This document shows positions 1 through 5,831 of a stretch of DNA of 6,468 nt, in pieces. The notes beneath the pieces are model-generated. The model saw only the letters and a list, made by a program, of their open reading frames with translations, was not told where the DNA came from and did not search any database. Made by a program: the position numbers and the translations under genes. This stretch comes from Candidatus Stahliibacteriota bacterium (lineage in GTDB: Bacteria > Hydrothermota > UBA3073), in NCBI GenBank assembly GCA_030627085.1, contig DAOUSS010000084.1, forward strand, positions 1-6,468, in the 5' to 3' direction. The stretch's first letter is position 1. Every line of letters begins with the position of its first letter.

Positions 1-59
1 GGTCCATAAGAGGCCCTCATTACTTTATAGTAATAACCTCATGGGGATTAAAAAACTTA

Positions 60-88
60 TTGACTTATGGAGGATTTTATGCTATAAT
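60..88 (+). promoter_or_regulatory. Sigma-70 promoter on the plus strand, no gene behind it
   Basis: TTGACT (60-65) and TATAAT (83-88) are 17 bp apart, and the -10 is extended (TGC before TATAAT). The match to consensus is strong. No credible plus-strand gene follows. It points toward the 3' end of the minus-strand membrane protein gene (290-901), so it could make antisense RNA, or it could be an outward promoter of a decayed mobile element. Seen in sequence; activity is inferred. Confidence 0.5.
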
Positions 89-130
89 ATACCAATCCCA
101 TATAACCACTACCTCGTGTCAAGAGGTATG

Positions 131-223
131 CAGACATTCTCAACAAGTGGACTACACAGACATTTTCATAGCTGACCCCAAAATTTTCCGATGGATCCGT
201 ATGGAAAAGACCGTAAAATGTCT
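131..223. repeat. Repeated AGACATTTT words, candidate IS terminal repeats
   Basis: CAGACATTCTCA (131-142) and CAGACATTTTCA (157-168) are direct repeats with one mismatch, 26 bp apart. AAAATGTCT (215-223) is a perfect inverted copy of AGACATTTT (158-166). Sets of direct and inverted short repeats of this kind occur at ends of IS21-like elements. With no transposase or second end in the window, this remains a guess. Confidence 0.3.
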
Positions 224-228
224 AAATT

Positions 229-248
229 CGCCTGACGGCAGTCAGGTG
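229..248 (-). terminator. GC-rich hairpin downstream of the membrane protein gene
   Basis: CCTGAC (231-236) and GTCAGG (241-246) form a perfect 6-bp stem with a 4-base loop, extendable by a G-U and a C-G pair. It lies about 43 bp past the stop of the 290-901 gene. No proper T-run follows on either strand, so it is at best a weak or factor-dependent terminator. It may instead belong to the mobile-element-like end. Confidence 0.3.
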
Positions 249-289
249 TTAAGAACTGCCCCTATGAAGCCCGCCCGCAGATGCAGTTT

Positions 290-901
290 TCATTTTACAA
301 ATTCTGAAAAAACATTTTCTAAATTATGAGCAAAGATTAAATCCTTTGTTGTCTTCTGAGGAGGAATAGTTATTTCTATTCGTACTATGTTATTAAACGT
401 ACACATTGCCTTTCCAACCGATACTTTGCTTTCCTTTGGCATCGGCAGAAAACTAATTTGAACATACTTGGCTCCTTTAAGAGAATATACGGGCTTTCCA
501 ATTGCACAATCTGCTGCATCCATGTTAAAAACAGCACGATAGATAACCTCACCTTTGCCAGTCTGCCTCGCGGTGCATTGGGTTGAGGACATAACTAATA
601 ATGCTTCCTTCCCTTTACAGAAAGCAATGTAACCACCCCTATCCATATAGGTTGTATTTACCTTTTTATCAGAGATGATAGCCACTTCAACTGTTGCAGT
701 AGCTGTTCGAATTGGTTGTCTATAAGGGGCAACAGATTCCAACCGTTTGCCAAAATACCAAGTACCTATGCTACCAGTCAAAACAAGTGCTGTTCCTACG
801 AGAATGAGTCGCTTGCCAAAATGCCAAGTGCCAATCCAAACAAGCACTGTTCCCACGAAAATGACGACGTATGATATAGTTCTCCAAAGATTAGGATTCA
901 T
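290..901 (-). CDS. Small membrane-anchored protein of unknown function
   Basis: A 203-residue protein I do not recognise. Two hydrophobic segments lie near the N-terminus (about 9-26 and 32-49), separated by a short basic loop. The rest (about 55-203) looks soluble and beta-rich, with four cysteines (95, 109, 132, 167). The two hydrophobic segments are repeats of one unit: both carry VGTxLV, then GTW(H/Y)FGKRL, with a three-residue insertion in the second. The start is supported by AAGGAGA (908-914), with GGAG 7 bp before the ATG. The gene stands alone, 503 bp after the SecB-like gene and behind a region rich in palindromes, so it probably has its own regulated promoter. It may be a membrane-anchored protein with a soluble domain on one side of the membrane; the side cannot be settled. 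Nothing links it to the toxin or restriction genes except position. Confidence 0.8.
   Translation of the reverse strand: MNPNLWRTISYVVIFVGTVLVWIGTWHFGKRLILVGTALVLTGSIGTWYFGKRLESVAPYRQPIRTATATVEVAIISDKKVNTTYMDRGGYIAFCKGKEALLVMSSTQCTARQTGKGEVIYRAVFNMDAADCAIGKPVYSLKGAKYVQISFLPMPKESKVSVGKAMCTFNNIVRIEITIPPQKTTKDLIFAHNLENVFSEFVK
744..864 (-). repeat. In-gene tandem duplication encoding the two hydrophobic segments
   Basis: DNA at about 744-807 and about 810-864 is related: both contain TTGCCAAAAT-CCAAGT and AAACAAG-CTGTTCC-ACGA-AATGA blocks on the plus strand. The start points are 66 bp apart, and the left copy has 9 extra bases, so the frame is kept. This shows that the second hydrophobic segment of the membrane protein arose by duplication of the first, apparently fairly recently because the DNA similarity is still visible. 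Confidence 0.75.
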
Positions 902-941
902 ATGTTTTCTCCTTTAATCAAAAATTACATCTAACTCGTTT

Positions 942-962
942 ATATCCGACACTGTCGGATAT
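942..962. promoter_or_regulatory. Perfect 21-bp palindrome, probable operator
   Basis: ATATCCGACA (942-951) and TGTCGGATAT (953-962) are exact reverse complements around one central base. The site ends about 40 bp before the ATG of the membrane protein gene and overlaps a TATAAA that could be its -10 box. Length and symmetry fit a dimeric transcription factor. I do not recognise the regulator. Confidence 0.7.
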
Positions 963-975
963 CATTCCGTTTTGG

Positions 976-1004
976 GTGTATATGCGACTATATCAGATAT
1001 ACAC
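976..1004. repeat. Inverted repeat GTGTATAT / ATATACAC
   Basis: Perfect 8-bp arms (976-983 and 997-1004) with a 13-base spacer. In RNA the stem can extend by a G-U and a G-C pair. It lies just upstream of the 21-bp palindrome and may be a second regulatory site or a leader hairpin. Confidence 0.5.
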
Positions 1005-1012
1005 TCCTGTCA

Positions 1013-1030
1013 CAGAATAAATTTGTTCTG
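1013..1030. repeat. Imperfect 18-bp palindrome
   Basis: CAGAA (1013-1017) and TTCTG (1026-1030) flank a core that is palindromic apart from one mismatched pair. It is the third symmetric element in 90 bp upstream of the membrane protein gene. It may be an operator, but chance is possible in such AT-rich DNA. Confidence 0.3.
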
Positions 1031-1179
1031 CATAAATTCTTCCTTGGTAGTGATTCTCTTTGTCCACTCATCATGTTATATGAGGTTTGGCAACATTCTT
1101 AATTCTTAATACAGGTCATTGTCAAGACCATATTCTATTATCTCCATACTTGCCAGGTTACAGGAGTCTTGGAATCATT

Positions 1180-1203
1180 AAAAAGTAGCCTGTCCCCTTT
1201 TTT
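1180..1203. repeat. Hairpin with AAAAAG / CTTTTT arms and GGGACAGGCTA loop
   Basis: AAAAAG (1180-1185) and CTTTTT (1197-1202) are complementary around an 11-base core that reads GGGACAGGCTA on the minus strand. From memory, similar GGGGACAGGCTACTTTTT words recur in intergenic DNA of several bacteria, sometimes near REP-associated tyrosine transposases. This link is a recollection, not shown here. Confidence 0.3.
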
Positions 1204-1372
1204 CTGTTATTTATCCTTTTCCCTTTGCTCTTCTTGCAATTTGAAAACTTGATTTTCCTTTTTGGTAAAGTGAGAGAAATTCTTCTAGGGATAGAAAAAA
1301 CTTATTCTCAATAAACTAGGAAGGGACTACGAAGATACGGACAACAAAGGTATAAGTTATCTCTTGTTAATG

Positions 1373-1396
1373 TAAAAAGTTTGTATCCACTTTTTA
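1373..1396 (-). terminator. Terminator-like hairpin after the SecB-like gene
   Basis: TAAAAAGT (1373-1380) and ACTTTTTA (1389-1396) form an 8-bp stem with an 8-base loop, about 9 bp past the SecB-like stop. On the minus strand the stem ends in five T's. The stem is AT-rich, so termination would be weak, but the position suits the end of the hicA-hicB-secB operon. Confidence 0.45.
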
Positions 1397-1404
1397 AGCA
1401 TATA

Positions 1405-1833
1405 TCACTGCTTATATAAAGGCAAAAATACAGGAGGTAATCCGAGCCTCATAACAGTACTATGAATAAATTCTCTGGCATAAGGCCAACTGTTAAGAGG
1501 AACATTCATAATCTTGAATATGTCAAATATGTCCTTATTAATAGGTTTGTCTGAAGAGTATGTTAACGATAATTCAAATCTTATCTTTGCTATAACACTA
1601 TCTTGGTTATTCTTATCTACCATTTTATATCTAAATATATGTGAAATTCTAAAAATCCCTTCTTTCTTGTCAACAAGTTGTATGTTATCGTCTATTTTGT
1701 TTAGTACAGCAAAATCTTTGGATATCTTCTCCGGGAATACTTCTATGCTTGCCTTTCTCAAATATATATCCACCATTTCAACCTGACTAATAAATTCTTT
1801 GTAAATAGCTGGCCTTACCTTATGTTTTCTCAT
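1405..1833 (-). CDS. SecB-like chaperone of a toxin-antitoxin-chaperone module
   Basis: A 142-residue protein with a SecB-type fold signature. The C-terminal stretch WPYAREFIHSTVMRLGLPP (116-134) followed by a short hydrophobic tail matches the SecB pattern FPYARE...(G/T)xPxLxLxPVNF; alternating strand-like segments precede it. General SecB is a tetrameric cytosolic export chaperone of about 155 residues that binds unfolded proteins. Relatives such as Rv1957 of Mycobacterium tuberculosis instead guard one antitoxin. Here the gene lies 14 bp after the hicB stop, and GGGAG (1840-1844) sits 6 bp before its ATG, so it is translated as part of the hicAB mRNA. No secretion gene is nearby. I infer that its client is the HicB antitoxin, as in TAC systems. 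The general SecB role is less likely given the context and weak similarity outside the C-terminus. Confidence 0.8.
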   Translation of the reverse strand: MRKHKVRPAIYKEFISQVEMVDIYLRKASIEVFPEKISKDFAVLNKIDDNIQLVDKKEGIFRISHIFRYKMVDKNNQDSVIAKIRFELSLTYSSDKPINKDIFDIFKIMNVPLNSWPYAREFIHSTVMRLGLPPVFLPLYKQ

Positions 1834-1847
1834 AATAGTCTCCCGTG

Positions 1848-1997
1848 TTAGCTTGTCTGGATGTATTGGTTTTTATCTACTTCGTATTGTAGTTTTTTTG
1901 TATTTCTCCTATAGGATACTTTTGCTTTATCCCATACTGACGTGACCATCATTTGTTTAATGTCCTCAAGTAAAGTTTCTATTCGTCTTCTCTCAGA
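1848..1997 (-). other. Candidate chaperone-addiction (ChAD) tail of HicB
   Basis: This segment encodes HicB residues 120-168, after the ribbon-helix-helix domain. A charged helix (about 121-136) is followed by a stretch with one Trp, three Tyr and many Lys/Arg and few acidic residues (VWDKAKVSYRRNTKKLQY, 140-157). SecB prefers unfolded segments rich in aromatic and basic residues. In the M. tuberculosis TAC system a similar C-terminal tail with a key Trp makes the antitoxin unstable unless the chaperone binds it. The function here is inferred from position and composition. Confidence 0.55.
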
Positions 1998-2354
1998 ATT
2001 TAGTGTTAAAAGTCTACAGACATGTGAATTAAGACTCACACCTTCTTCTTTAGCTCTTTCAGCTAGAGTTCTATGTAAACTTCTTGGCATTCTCACAATA
2101 AATCGACCGCTATACAATTCATCACTTTTAGGTAACGGAACCTCTCCCCCTCGCTCTAATGTCCCTTCAATCCAAGCCCTCTTGGCTTTTTCTACTTTCA
2201 TAGGAATTTCTTCGAGGGTATCTGCATCACACATACACCCTGGAAGGTCAGGCACTTCTACAAAATATCCCCCCTCTTCCATTTCTTTTACCTTAATGGG
2301 ATATTTTAAAGACATATAATAATCAAGTATCTTTTCAAAGCTTTTCTTATTCAT
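1848..2354 (-). CDS. hicB: HicB-family antitoxin with extended C-terminal tail
   Basis: A 168-residue antitoxin. Residues 17-75 form the HicB domain: YPIKVKEMEEGGYFVEVPDLPGC is diagnostic, followed by a spaced AKRAWIEGTLERG helix. This partial RNase H-like fold binds and blocks HicA. Residues about 84-118 (RFIVRMPRSLHRTLAERAKE..SLN) are a ribbon-helix-helix DNA-binding domain, expected to bind operators at the hicA promoters. Residues about 119-168 are an extra tail not needed for either role. It is rich in aromatic and basic residues (W141, Y148, R149, R150, K153, K154, Y157, Y164), as expected for a SecB-binding chaperone-addiction segment. The start overlaps the hicA stop as ATGA, and a strong Shine-Dalgarno precedes it, so antitoxin should be made in excess of toxin. 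The SecB-like gene follows directly. Confidence 0.92.
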   Translation of the reverse strand: MNKKSFEKILDYYMSLKYPIKVKEMEEGGYFVEVPDLPGCMCDADTLEEIPMKVEKAKRAWIEGTLERGGEVPLPKSDELYSGRFIVRMPRSLHRTLAERAKEEGVSLNSHVCRLLTLNSERRRIETLLEDIKQMMVTSVWDKAKVSYRRNTKKLQYEVDKNQYIQTS

Positions 2355-2620
2355 TTTGCCACCTCCTCATCTATAGCATCAGCAAATATATTGATAAACT
2401 TTTTCTTATAATCCAAAGGGACATCATCTCTACTGCCGTGAGGCTTATGTAACTGAATATCCGCAGACTTAGAATCAGAAGGATAATAGATATTATAGAT
2501 AGAACCTTCCTTCTGTTCAATATCCGCGCCAAAATGATTAGCAAGTCTAATCATTTCATCAAATGAAAGCTTTTTCCAGTTATCTTTTGCCTTTTTACAA
2601 AGTTTTTTTATGCTAGCCAT
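2351..2620 (-). CDS. hicA: HicA-like toxin (divergent, lacks usual GSH histidine)
   Basis: An 89-residue protein directly before hicB, overlapping it by 4 bp. The layout FDEMIRLANHFGADIEQKEGSIYNIYY...LHKPHG...DYKKKFINIFADAI follows the HicA double-stranded RNA-binding-like fold: helix, GS turn, beta strands, an HxPHG segment, then a C-terminal helix. HicA toxins cleave mRNA in the cytoplasm and usually use a His right after the GS turn. Here that position is Ile41 (G39-S40-I41); H58 and H61 in HKPHG are the remaining candidates. The ATG has no Shine-Dalgarno and sits 3 bp after a perfect -10 box, so it may be translated poorly or as a leaderless message. The start is favoured because residues 1-20 match the N-terminal extension of long HicA homologues. 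Without hicB next to it, the call would be much weaker. Confidence 0.78.
   Translation of the reverse strand: MASIKKLCKKAKDNWKKLSFDEMIRLANHFGADIEQKEGSIYNIYYPSDSKSADIQLHKPHGSRDDVPLDYKKKFINIFADAIDEEVAK
2361..2368 (-). promoter_or_regulatory. Strong ribosome binding site of hicB
   Basis: GAGGAGGT on the minus strand lies 6 bp before the hicB ATG, inside the last codons of hicA. It contrasts with the absence of any such site before hicA and supports higher synthesis of antitoxin than toxin. Confidence 0.85.
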
Positions 2621-2623
2621 ATA

Positions 2624-2652
2624 ATTATATCACATATAGTATCATTTGTCAA
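2624..2652 (-). promoter_or_regulatory. Proximal hicA promoter P2, start site within the hicA ATG
   Basis: TTGACA (2647-2652), 17 bp, TATAAT (2624-2629): both boxes are perfect, with a TG extended -10. Only three bases separate the -10 from the hicA ATG (2618-2620). A start 6-7 bp past the -10 falls at 2617-2618, inside the ATG. Its transcript would then lack an intact hicA start and serve hicB and the SecB-like gene only. If RNA begins at A2620, it would be a leaderless hicA mRNA. Confidence 0.8.
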
Positions 2653-2668
2653 GTTTTTTTTGAAAAAT

Positions 2669-2682
2669 TCTAAAAATTTAGA
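2669..2682. promoter_or_regulatory. 14-bp palindrome at the P1 start site, possible HicB operator
   Basis: TCTAAA and TTTAGA flank an AA centre. The palindrome covers the predicted start of P1 (about 2679) and lies between the two promoters. The HicB ribbon-helix-helix domain needs symmetric operators nearby, and this is the best symmetric site. AT-rich DNA makes chance symmetry likely. Confidence 0.35.
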
Positions 2683-2685
2683 TGA

Positions 2686-2714
2686 ATTATATCATAAAAT
2701 TTTCAATTTGCCAA
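2686..2714 (-). promoter_or_regulatory. Distal hicA promoter P1
   Basis: TTGGCA (2709-2714), 17 bp, TATAAT (2686-2691), with TG extended -10. The predicted start near 2679 gives a leader of about 59 bases before hicA, with no clear Shine-Dalgarno. Only this promoter, or read-through from the methylase gene, would give mRNA with an intact hicA start plus leader. It lies exactly 62 bp upstream of P2. Confidence 0.75.
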
Positions 2715-2726
2715 GTTTTCACGGAA

Positions 2727-5700
2727 TCATTCTGACAATGTTTTTTCAATTATCTTTCTCTCTTTTTCTGTTATTCCGTAGAGGTCATAGACAATTTTGT
2801 CTATCTCTATCTGTATCTTCTGGATTTCTACGAGGAGAGATTTTACTCTTGAAGAGACTTCTTTTCTCTTTGAAATAAACGTCTTCAGGTCTTTTGCTAT
2901 TGGTATTTCCTTTATCTCATCCCAGGACTTACCTTTATACCTTGACAATACTTTACCAAGATATTCTATGATTTCTTTTGGAGCAATTATCCTCAGTGAT
3001 TTCTTGTTTTTGCCCTTAAGCAGAATGGAAAGGAGTGGTTCGTCCAATTTTTTTGCAAATAGAGGAGCAGGCTTAATATTCCCAACAGCTAATAGGTAGA
3101 AATCATCAGGATTTTTGGGTTCGTATGTGACCTTTGAGTGGGTTCTTATATTTCGTTTGTCTTCGTCTGGGAGGTCTTTGGTTAGAAGGTATTCATCGGG
3201 TTCGGGAACATCTTCTAGATTCTCAATTCTCGTAAGTCTTATCCCTGAGTAGAATTTATTGTATTCTGCAAGTTCCTTTTTCAGTTTTATAATCCTATCA
3301 ACCTTCTCCACAAGTTTATTATGAGTCTCTACCTCCTTTTTGTCGTCAAAATTGATGCGGCGAATGGGAAACTTAACTAAAGAAGTAGTTGTAAATTCAT
3401 AAAGATGCCCTTTCTTTTTTATGTTCGTATCTAACCAGTAATAGATCAATTTGGAATTTAAAATAGCCAAAAGATACTTTAACGATTCACTTACATTGTT
3501 CTTTTTTGTTATGTAGTATATGTCCTCAGCGGAATAAAAGATGTGTTCATCATAAGCAAACTTATTACAGTGACTTCTATAAGGTGTAATTAGTTTCTCC
3601 TGTCCAAAATGCTCCAAAAATTTCCCCGTTAAGCATAAGGAGATCTTATTCTTTAATTGTCCATATCTCGCGCGTCTATTCAATAAAATAGTTGCAAATT
3701 GATCTAAATAATTCTTTATCGCTTTGTTATTCTTGTAATCTTCGTCGGTTTTTACAAACAAGAGCTTCTTGGACGCTTTTTGATACACGTACCTGTCTAA
3801 GTCGGAATTTTTATAAAAGTCAACAAAATTTTCTTCGCCGATTGGCTTTATATCTTCTCTCGTGTCAAGTTCTCTTTTGTTCAAAACATATATTCCATTT
3901 CCCACCCTTAAGTGATATTTGCTAACAACCTTATCTATGTTTATTTTGGAAATATAATCAGCTCCTGTTTTTATCCCAGTGTACACATCGCAAACATCAA
4001 CCAAAGAGACACAATTTTTAAATAAAATTGTCCTCCTTTTTGATAGTAGCCCATGCCATGGCTCATCCGTTAATTCCCCTTGCTTCACCGCACTATAGAA
4101 TACAACTATATATTCATCTTCATATTCACCCTCATCAATATTTTTCTCAATATGTAAAACCATATTCTCCATTCTCTCCTTATGGGTCTTGCCACTGAAG
4201 TTCTTTTTAACCTTCACAATCTTCATTCTGTGATTTTTCTTTCTTTCTATGTTCTCCTTGATCTCTGTTTCTACAATTGTTCTTTCCGCTTTTCTCTTAT
4301 CAGGACATTTCTCAAGAACAAAAACAATATTATGCTCTTCCGCACCCTCAAAAATTTTGACTTCACCAAAATCTATTATCTCCCTTATTAAGGCATTCTC
4401 AAGGATATATTTCCTCAATTTGCTCGCTCCATCAGCTGTTAGCCAATAGGATGTAGTAATAAATCCCAGCTTTCCACCCTCCTTTAGTTTTGATAAACCA
4501 AGGACGACAAAAAAGTATAGATAATCCATCCCACGCTGATAAAAGTTCTTCCACCAGTAGTTTGCATATTTTGTCAATACTGAACTGAAAAGCTCTTTAT
4601 GTCCCTTCCACCCAACATAGGGTGGATTTGAGCAGACATAGTAAAATTTATCTTCCTTCCTTATCTTCTCATATACAACCCTTTTATGCGGGTCATGTAG
4701 AGCCATTATTTTACTATATTCTCCTGGACTTTCTTTCACCTCTGTGCTATTTACAAGCACTGCTCTTGGATTGTGGAGCCCAAGTGCATCACAGGGAACC
4801 ACCGAGAGTGTAAATTCAGGAAATCTATGCTGATGGGGAAGTAGAGCAAAAATTCTTTTGAACAGTGGAGTAAGCTGGATTAAGAGATTCACCTCTGTGA
4901 TATAGTGGGAGAATAGACTGATTTCACTACCGCGGAGTCCATTCACAAGTGCAAACATAATTTCAATCAAATCATCAATATCATTATCATTGTAATGCGA
5001 GGTTTCCGTGAGCCTTCTTGCCGCCTCTACAAGAAAACCTCCAGAGCCAGTGCAGGGGTCAAAAACAAGTTTTGGTTTTCTTCTACCATTCTCATATACA
5101 AAGAAGGAATCATCGTCTTTGTACCCCACCCTATCCCATATAAGTTTTATAATCTCTCTCGGTGTATAATACTGTCCCTTATTCTTCCTATCAACACTGT
5201 CAACATATTCCTCATAAACCTTTCCCAGGACATCTGTATTTAGTTTGCTTAAGTTATATTTTGAAAATTCATAAAGCACATCCACAAGTGCCTCATTGTT
5301 TGGAACATACCAGTGGTAGTTGTTCGGAACAGAATAAAGCCAGTAATATTTGTCACCCGCAAAGTGAAATGCCTGACGCAAGACGCGTTCAACCTCCCTC
5401 TGCAGTCGTTCATACCACTCATCAAATCCACCATCATAAAGAGACTCTTCTATAAACCCTGTATCTTCCCACATCCTCGCAAGGAGAATTCTCGTCATCG
5501 TAAAATATGCTACACGGGAAAGGTATATCTTGTTGAAAGCCCTGTATTCCACAGAGCTATCCTTTGCATCCATAAATTCCTTCAGCGTCTTCTCGCCGGG
5601 TTTTCTGGTTCTATCAAGTTCACAGGCTATTGTCTCAAGTTCATTCTCTACCTCTCTTTTACGCCCAGGGTCAAATCTCAGGAGATGGGAGAGCTCTTCC

Positions 5701-5831
5701 CTTTTGGAGAGTATATCGTTATGAAGTATTATCACAACCTTTCTTATGGAATCAGTAAGAAGAGTAGGATTCAGTTCCTCCTCGCCAGTCCATTTTCTTG
5801 CCTTCCTTATGATTTCTATTTTTTCCATCAT
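2727..5831 (-). CDS. N6-adenine DNA methyltransferase with specificity domain (type IIG/IIL-like)
   Basis: A 1034-residue protein that should methylate adenine in a specific DNA site, using S-adenosylmethionine. In order: a helical N-terminal region (1-210) typical of type IIG connectors; GQYYTP (219-224); motif I DPCTGSGGF (258-266) for cofactor binding; motif IV NPPY (402-405), the catalytic motif of N6-adenine enzymes; the IDFGEVKIFEGAEEHNIVF region (486-504) usual in Eco57I-like enzymes; a TaqI-like target recognition region (about 600-830) with YLLAILNSKLIYYWL (786-800); and a C-terminal coiled-coil-like part ending in IDKIVYDLYGITEKE (1010-1024). Two ATGs start it (5831 and 5828) with only a weak GGGA before them. 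The nuclease gene lies just upstream in the same frame. No helicase is present, arguing against type I, type III or type ISP, and no other BREX genes are present, though PglX is a similar methylase. Confidence 0.93.
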   Translation of the reverse strand: MMEKIEIIRKARKWTGEEELNPTLLTDSIRKVVIILHNDILSKREELSHLLRFDPGRKREVENELETIACELDRTRKPGEKTLKEFMDAKDSSVEYRAFNKIYLSRVAYFTMTRILLARMWEDTGFIEESLYDGGFDEWYERLQREVERVLRQAFHFAGDKYYWLYSVPNNYHWYVPNNEALVDVLYEFSKYNLSKLNTDVLGKVYEEYVDSVDRKNKGQYYTPREIIKLIWDRVGYKDDDSFFVYENGRRKPKLVFDPCTGSGGFLVEAARRLTETSHYNDNDIDDLIEIMFALVNGLRGSEISLFSHYITEVNLLIQLTPLFKRIFALLPHQHRFPEFTLSVVPCDALGLHNPRAVLVNSTEVKESPGEYSKIMALHDPHKRVVYEKIRKEDKFYYVCSNPPYVGWKGHKELFSSVLTKYANYWWKNFYQRGMDYLYFFVVLGLSKLKEGGKLGFITTSYWLTADGASKLRKYILENALIREIIDFGEVKIFEGAEEHNIVFVLEKCPDKRKAERTIVETEIKENIERKKNHRMKIVKVKKNFSGKTHKERMENMVLHIEKNIDEGEYEDEYIVVFYSAVKQGELTDEPWHGLLSKRRTILFKNCVSLVDVCDVYTGIKTGADYISKINIDKVVSKYHLRVGNGIYVLNKRELDTREDIKPIGEENFVDFYKNSDLDRYVYQKASKKLLFVKTDEDYKNNKAIKNYLDQFATILLNRRARYGQLKNKISLCLTGKFLEHFGQEKLITPYRSHCNKFAYDEHIFYSAEDIYYITKKNNVSESLKYLLAILNSKLIYYWLDTNIKKKGHLYEFTTTSLVKFPIRRINFDDKKEVETHNKLVEKVDRIIKLKKELAEYNKFYSGIRLTRIENLEDVPEPDEYLLTKDLPDEDKRNIRTHSKVTYEPKNPDDFYLLAVGNIKPAPLFAKKLDEPLLSILLKGKNKKSLRIIAPKEIIEYLGKVLSRYKGKSWDEIKEIPIAKDLKTFISKRKEVSSRVKSLLVEIQKIQIEIDKIVYDLYGITEKERKIIEKTLSE

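Larger units (their letters stand above)
1..289. other. Non-coding left flank, possible mobile-element end
   Basis: No credible gene. It holds short inverted repeats: ATTACT/AGTAAT at 19-24 and 29-34, TACCTC/GAGGTA at 110-115 and 123-128, and CCTGAC/GTCAGG at 231-246. It also holds a plus-strand promoter at 60-88 and several copies of an AGACATTTT-like word. A plus-strand open frame (60-329) begins with a TTG that is itself part of the -35 box and resembles nothing I know, so I do not call it. Multiple terminal repeats are typical of some insertion sequences (for example the IS21 family), but no transposase is present here. Confidence 0.4.
902..1404. other. 503-bp intergenic region, regulatory palindromes and no gene
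   Basis: Both strands are broken by many stops. The part next to the membrane protein gene (about 940-1030) holds three inverted repeats that look regulatory. The part next to the SecB-like gene holds a terminator-like hairpin (1373-1396), and 1180-1203 holds a second hairpin with a GGGACAGGCTAC core. On the minus strand, 1211-1315 reads for about 35 codons as a lysine- and serine-rich peptide with a vaguely helix-turn-helix look (YQKGKSSFQIARRA). It has no proper start and may be a decayed remnant or chance. Possible weak promoter parts for the downstream gene are a TATAAA at 939-944, without a good -35. Confidence 0.6.

Noticed and set aside
60..329. Plus-strand open frame of 89 codons
   Set aside because: It starts at a TTG that is part of a -35 box, has no ribosome site, overlaps the 3' end of the minus-strand gene and shows no recognisable domain.
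1038..1155. Minus-strand reading resembling a broken gene (MEIIEYGLDNDLY, then pieces after stops)
   Set aside because: Two stop codons in a short stretch and no recognisable family; chance reading in AT-rich DNA is as likely as a pseudogene.
1514..2319. Plus-strand open frames opposite the SecB-like gene and hicB
   Set aside because: They are shadows of well-supported minus-strand genes, and their translations show no family features.
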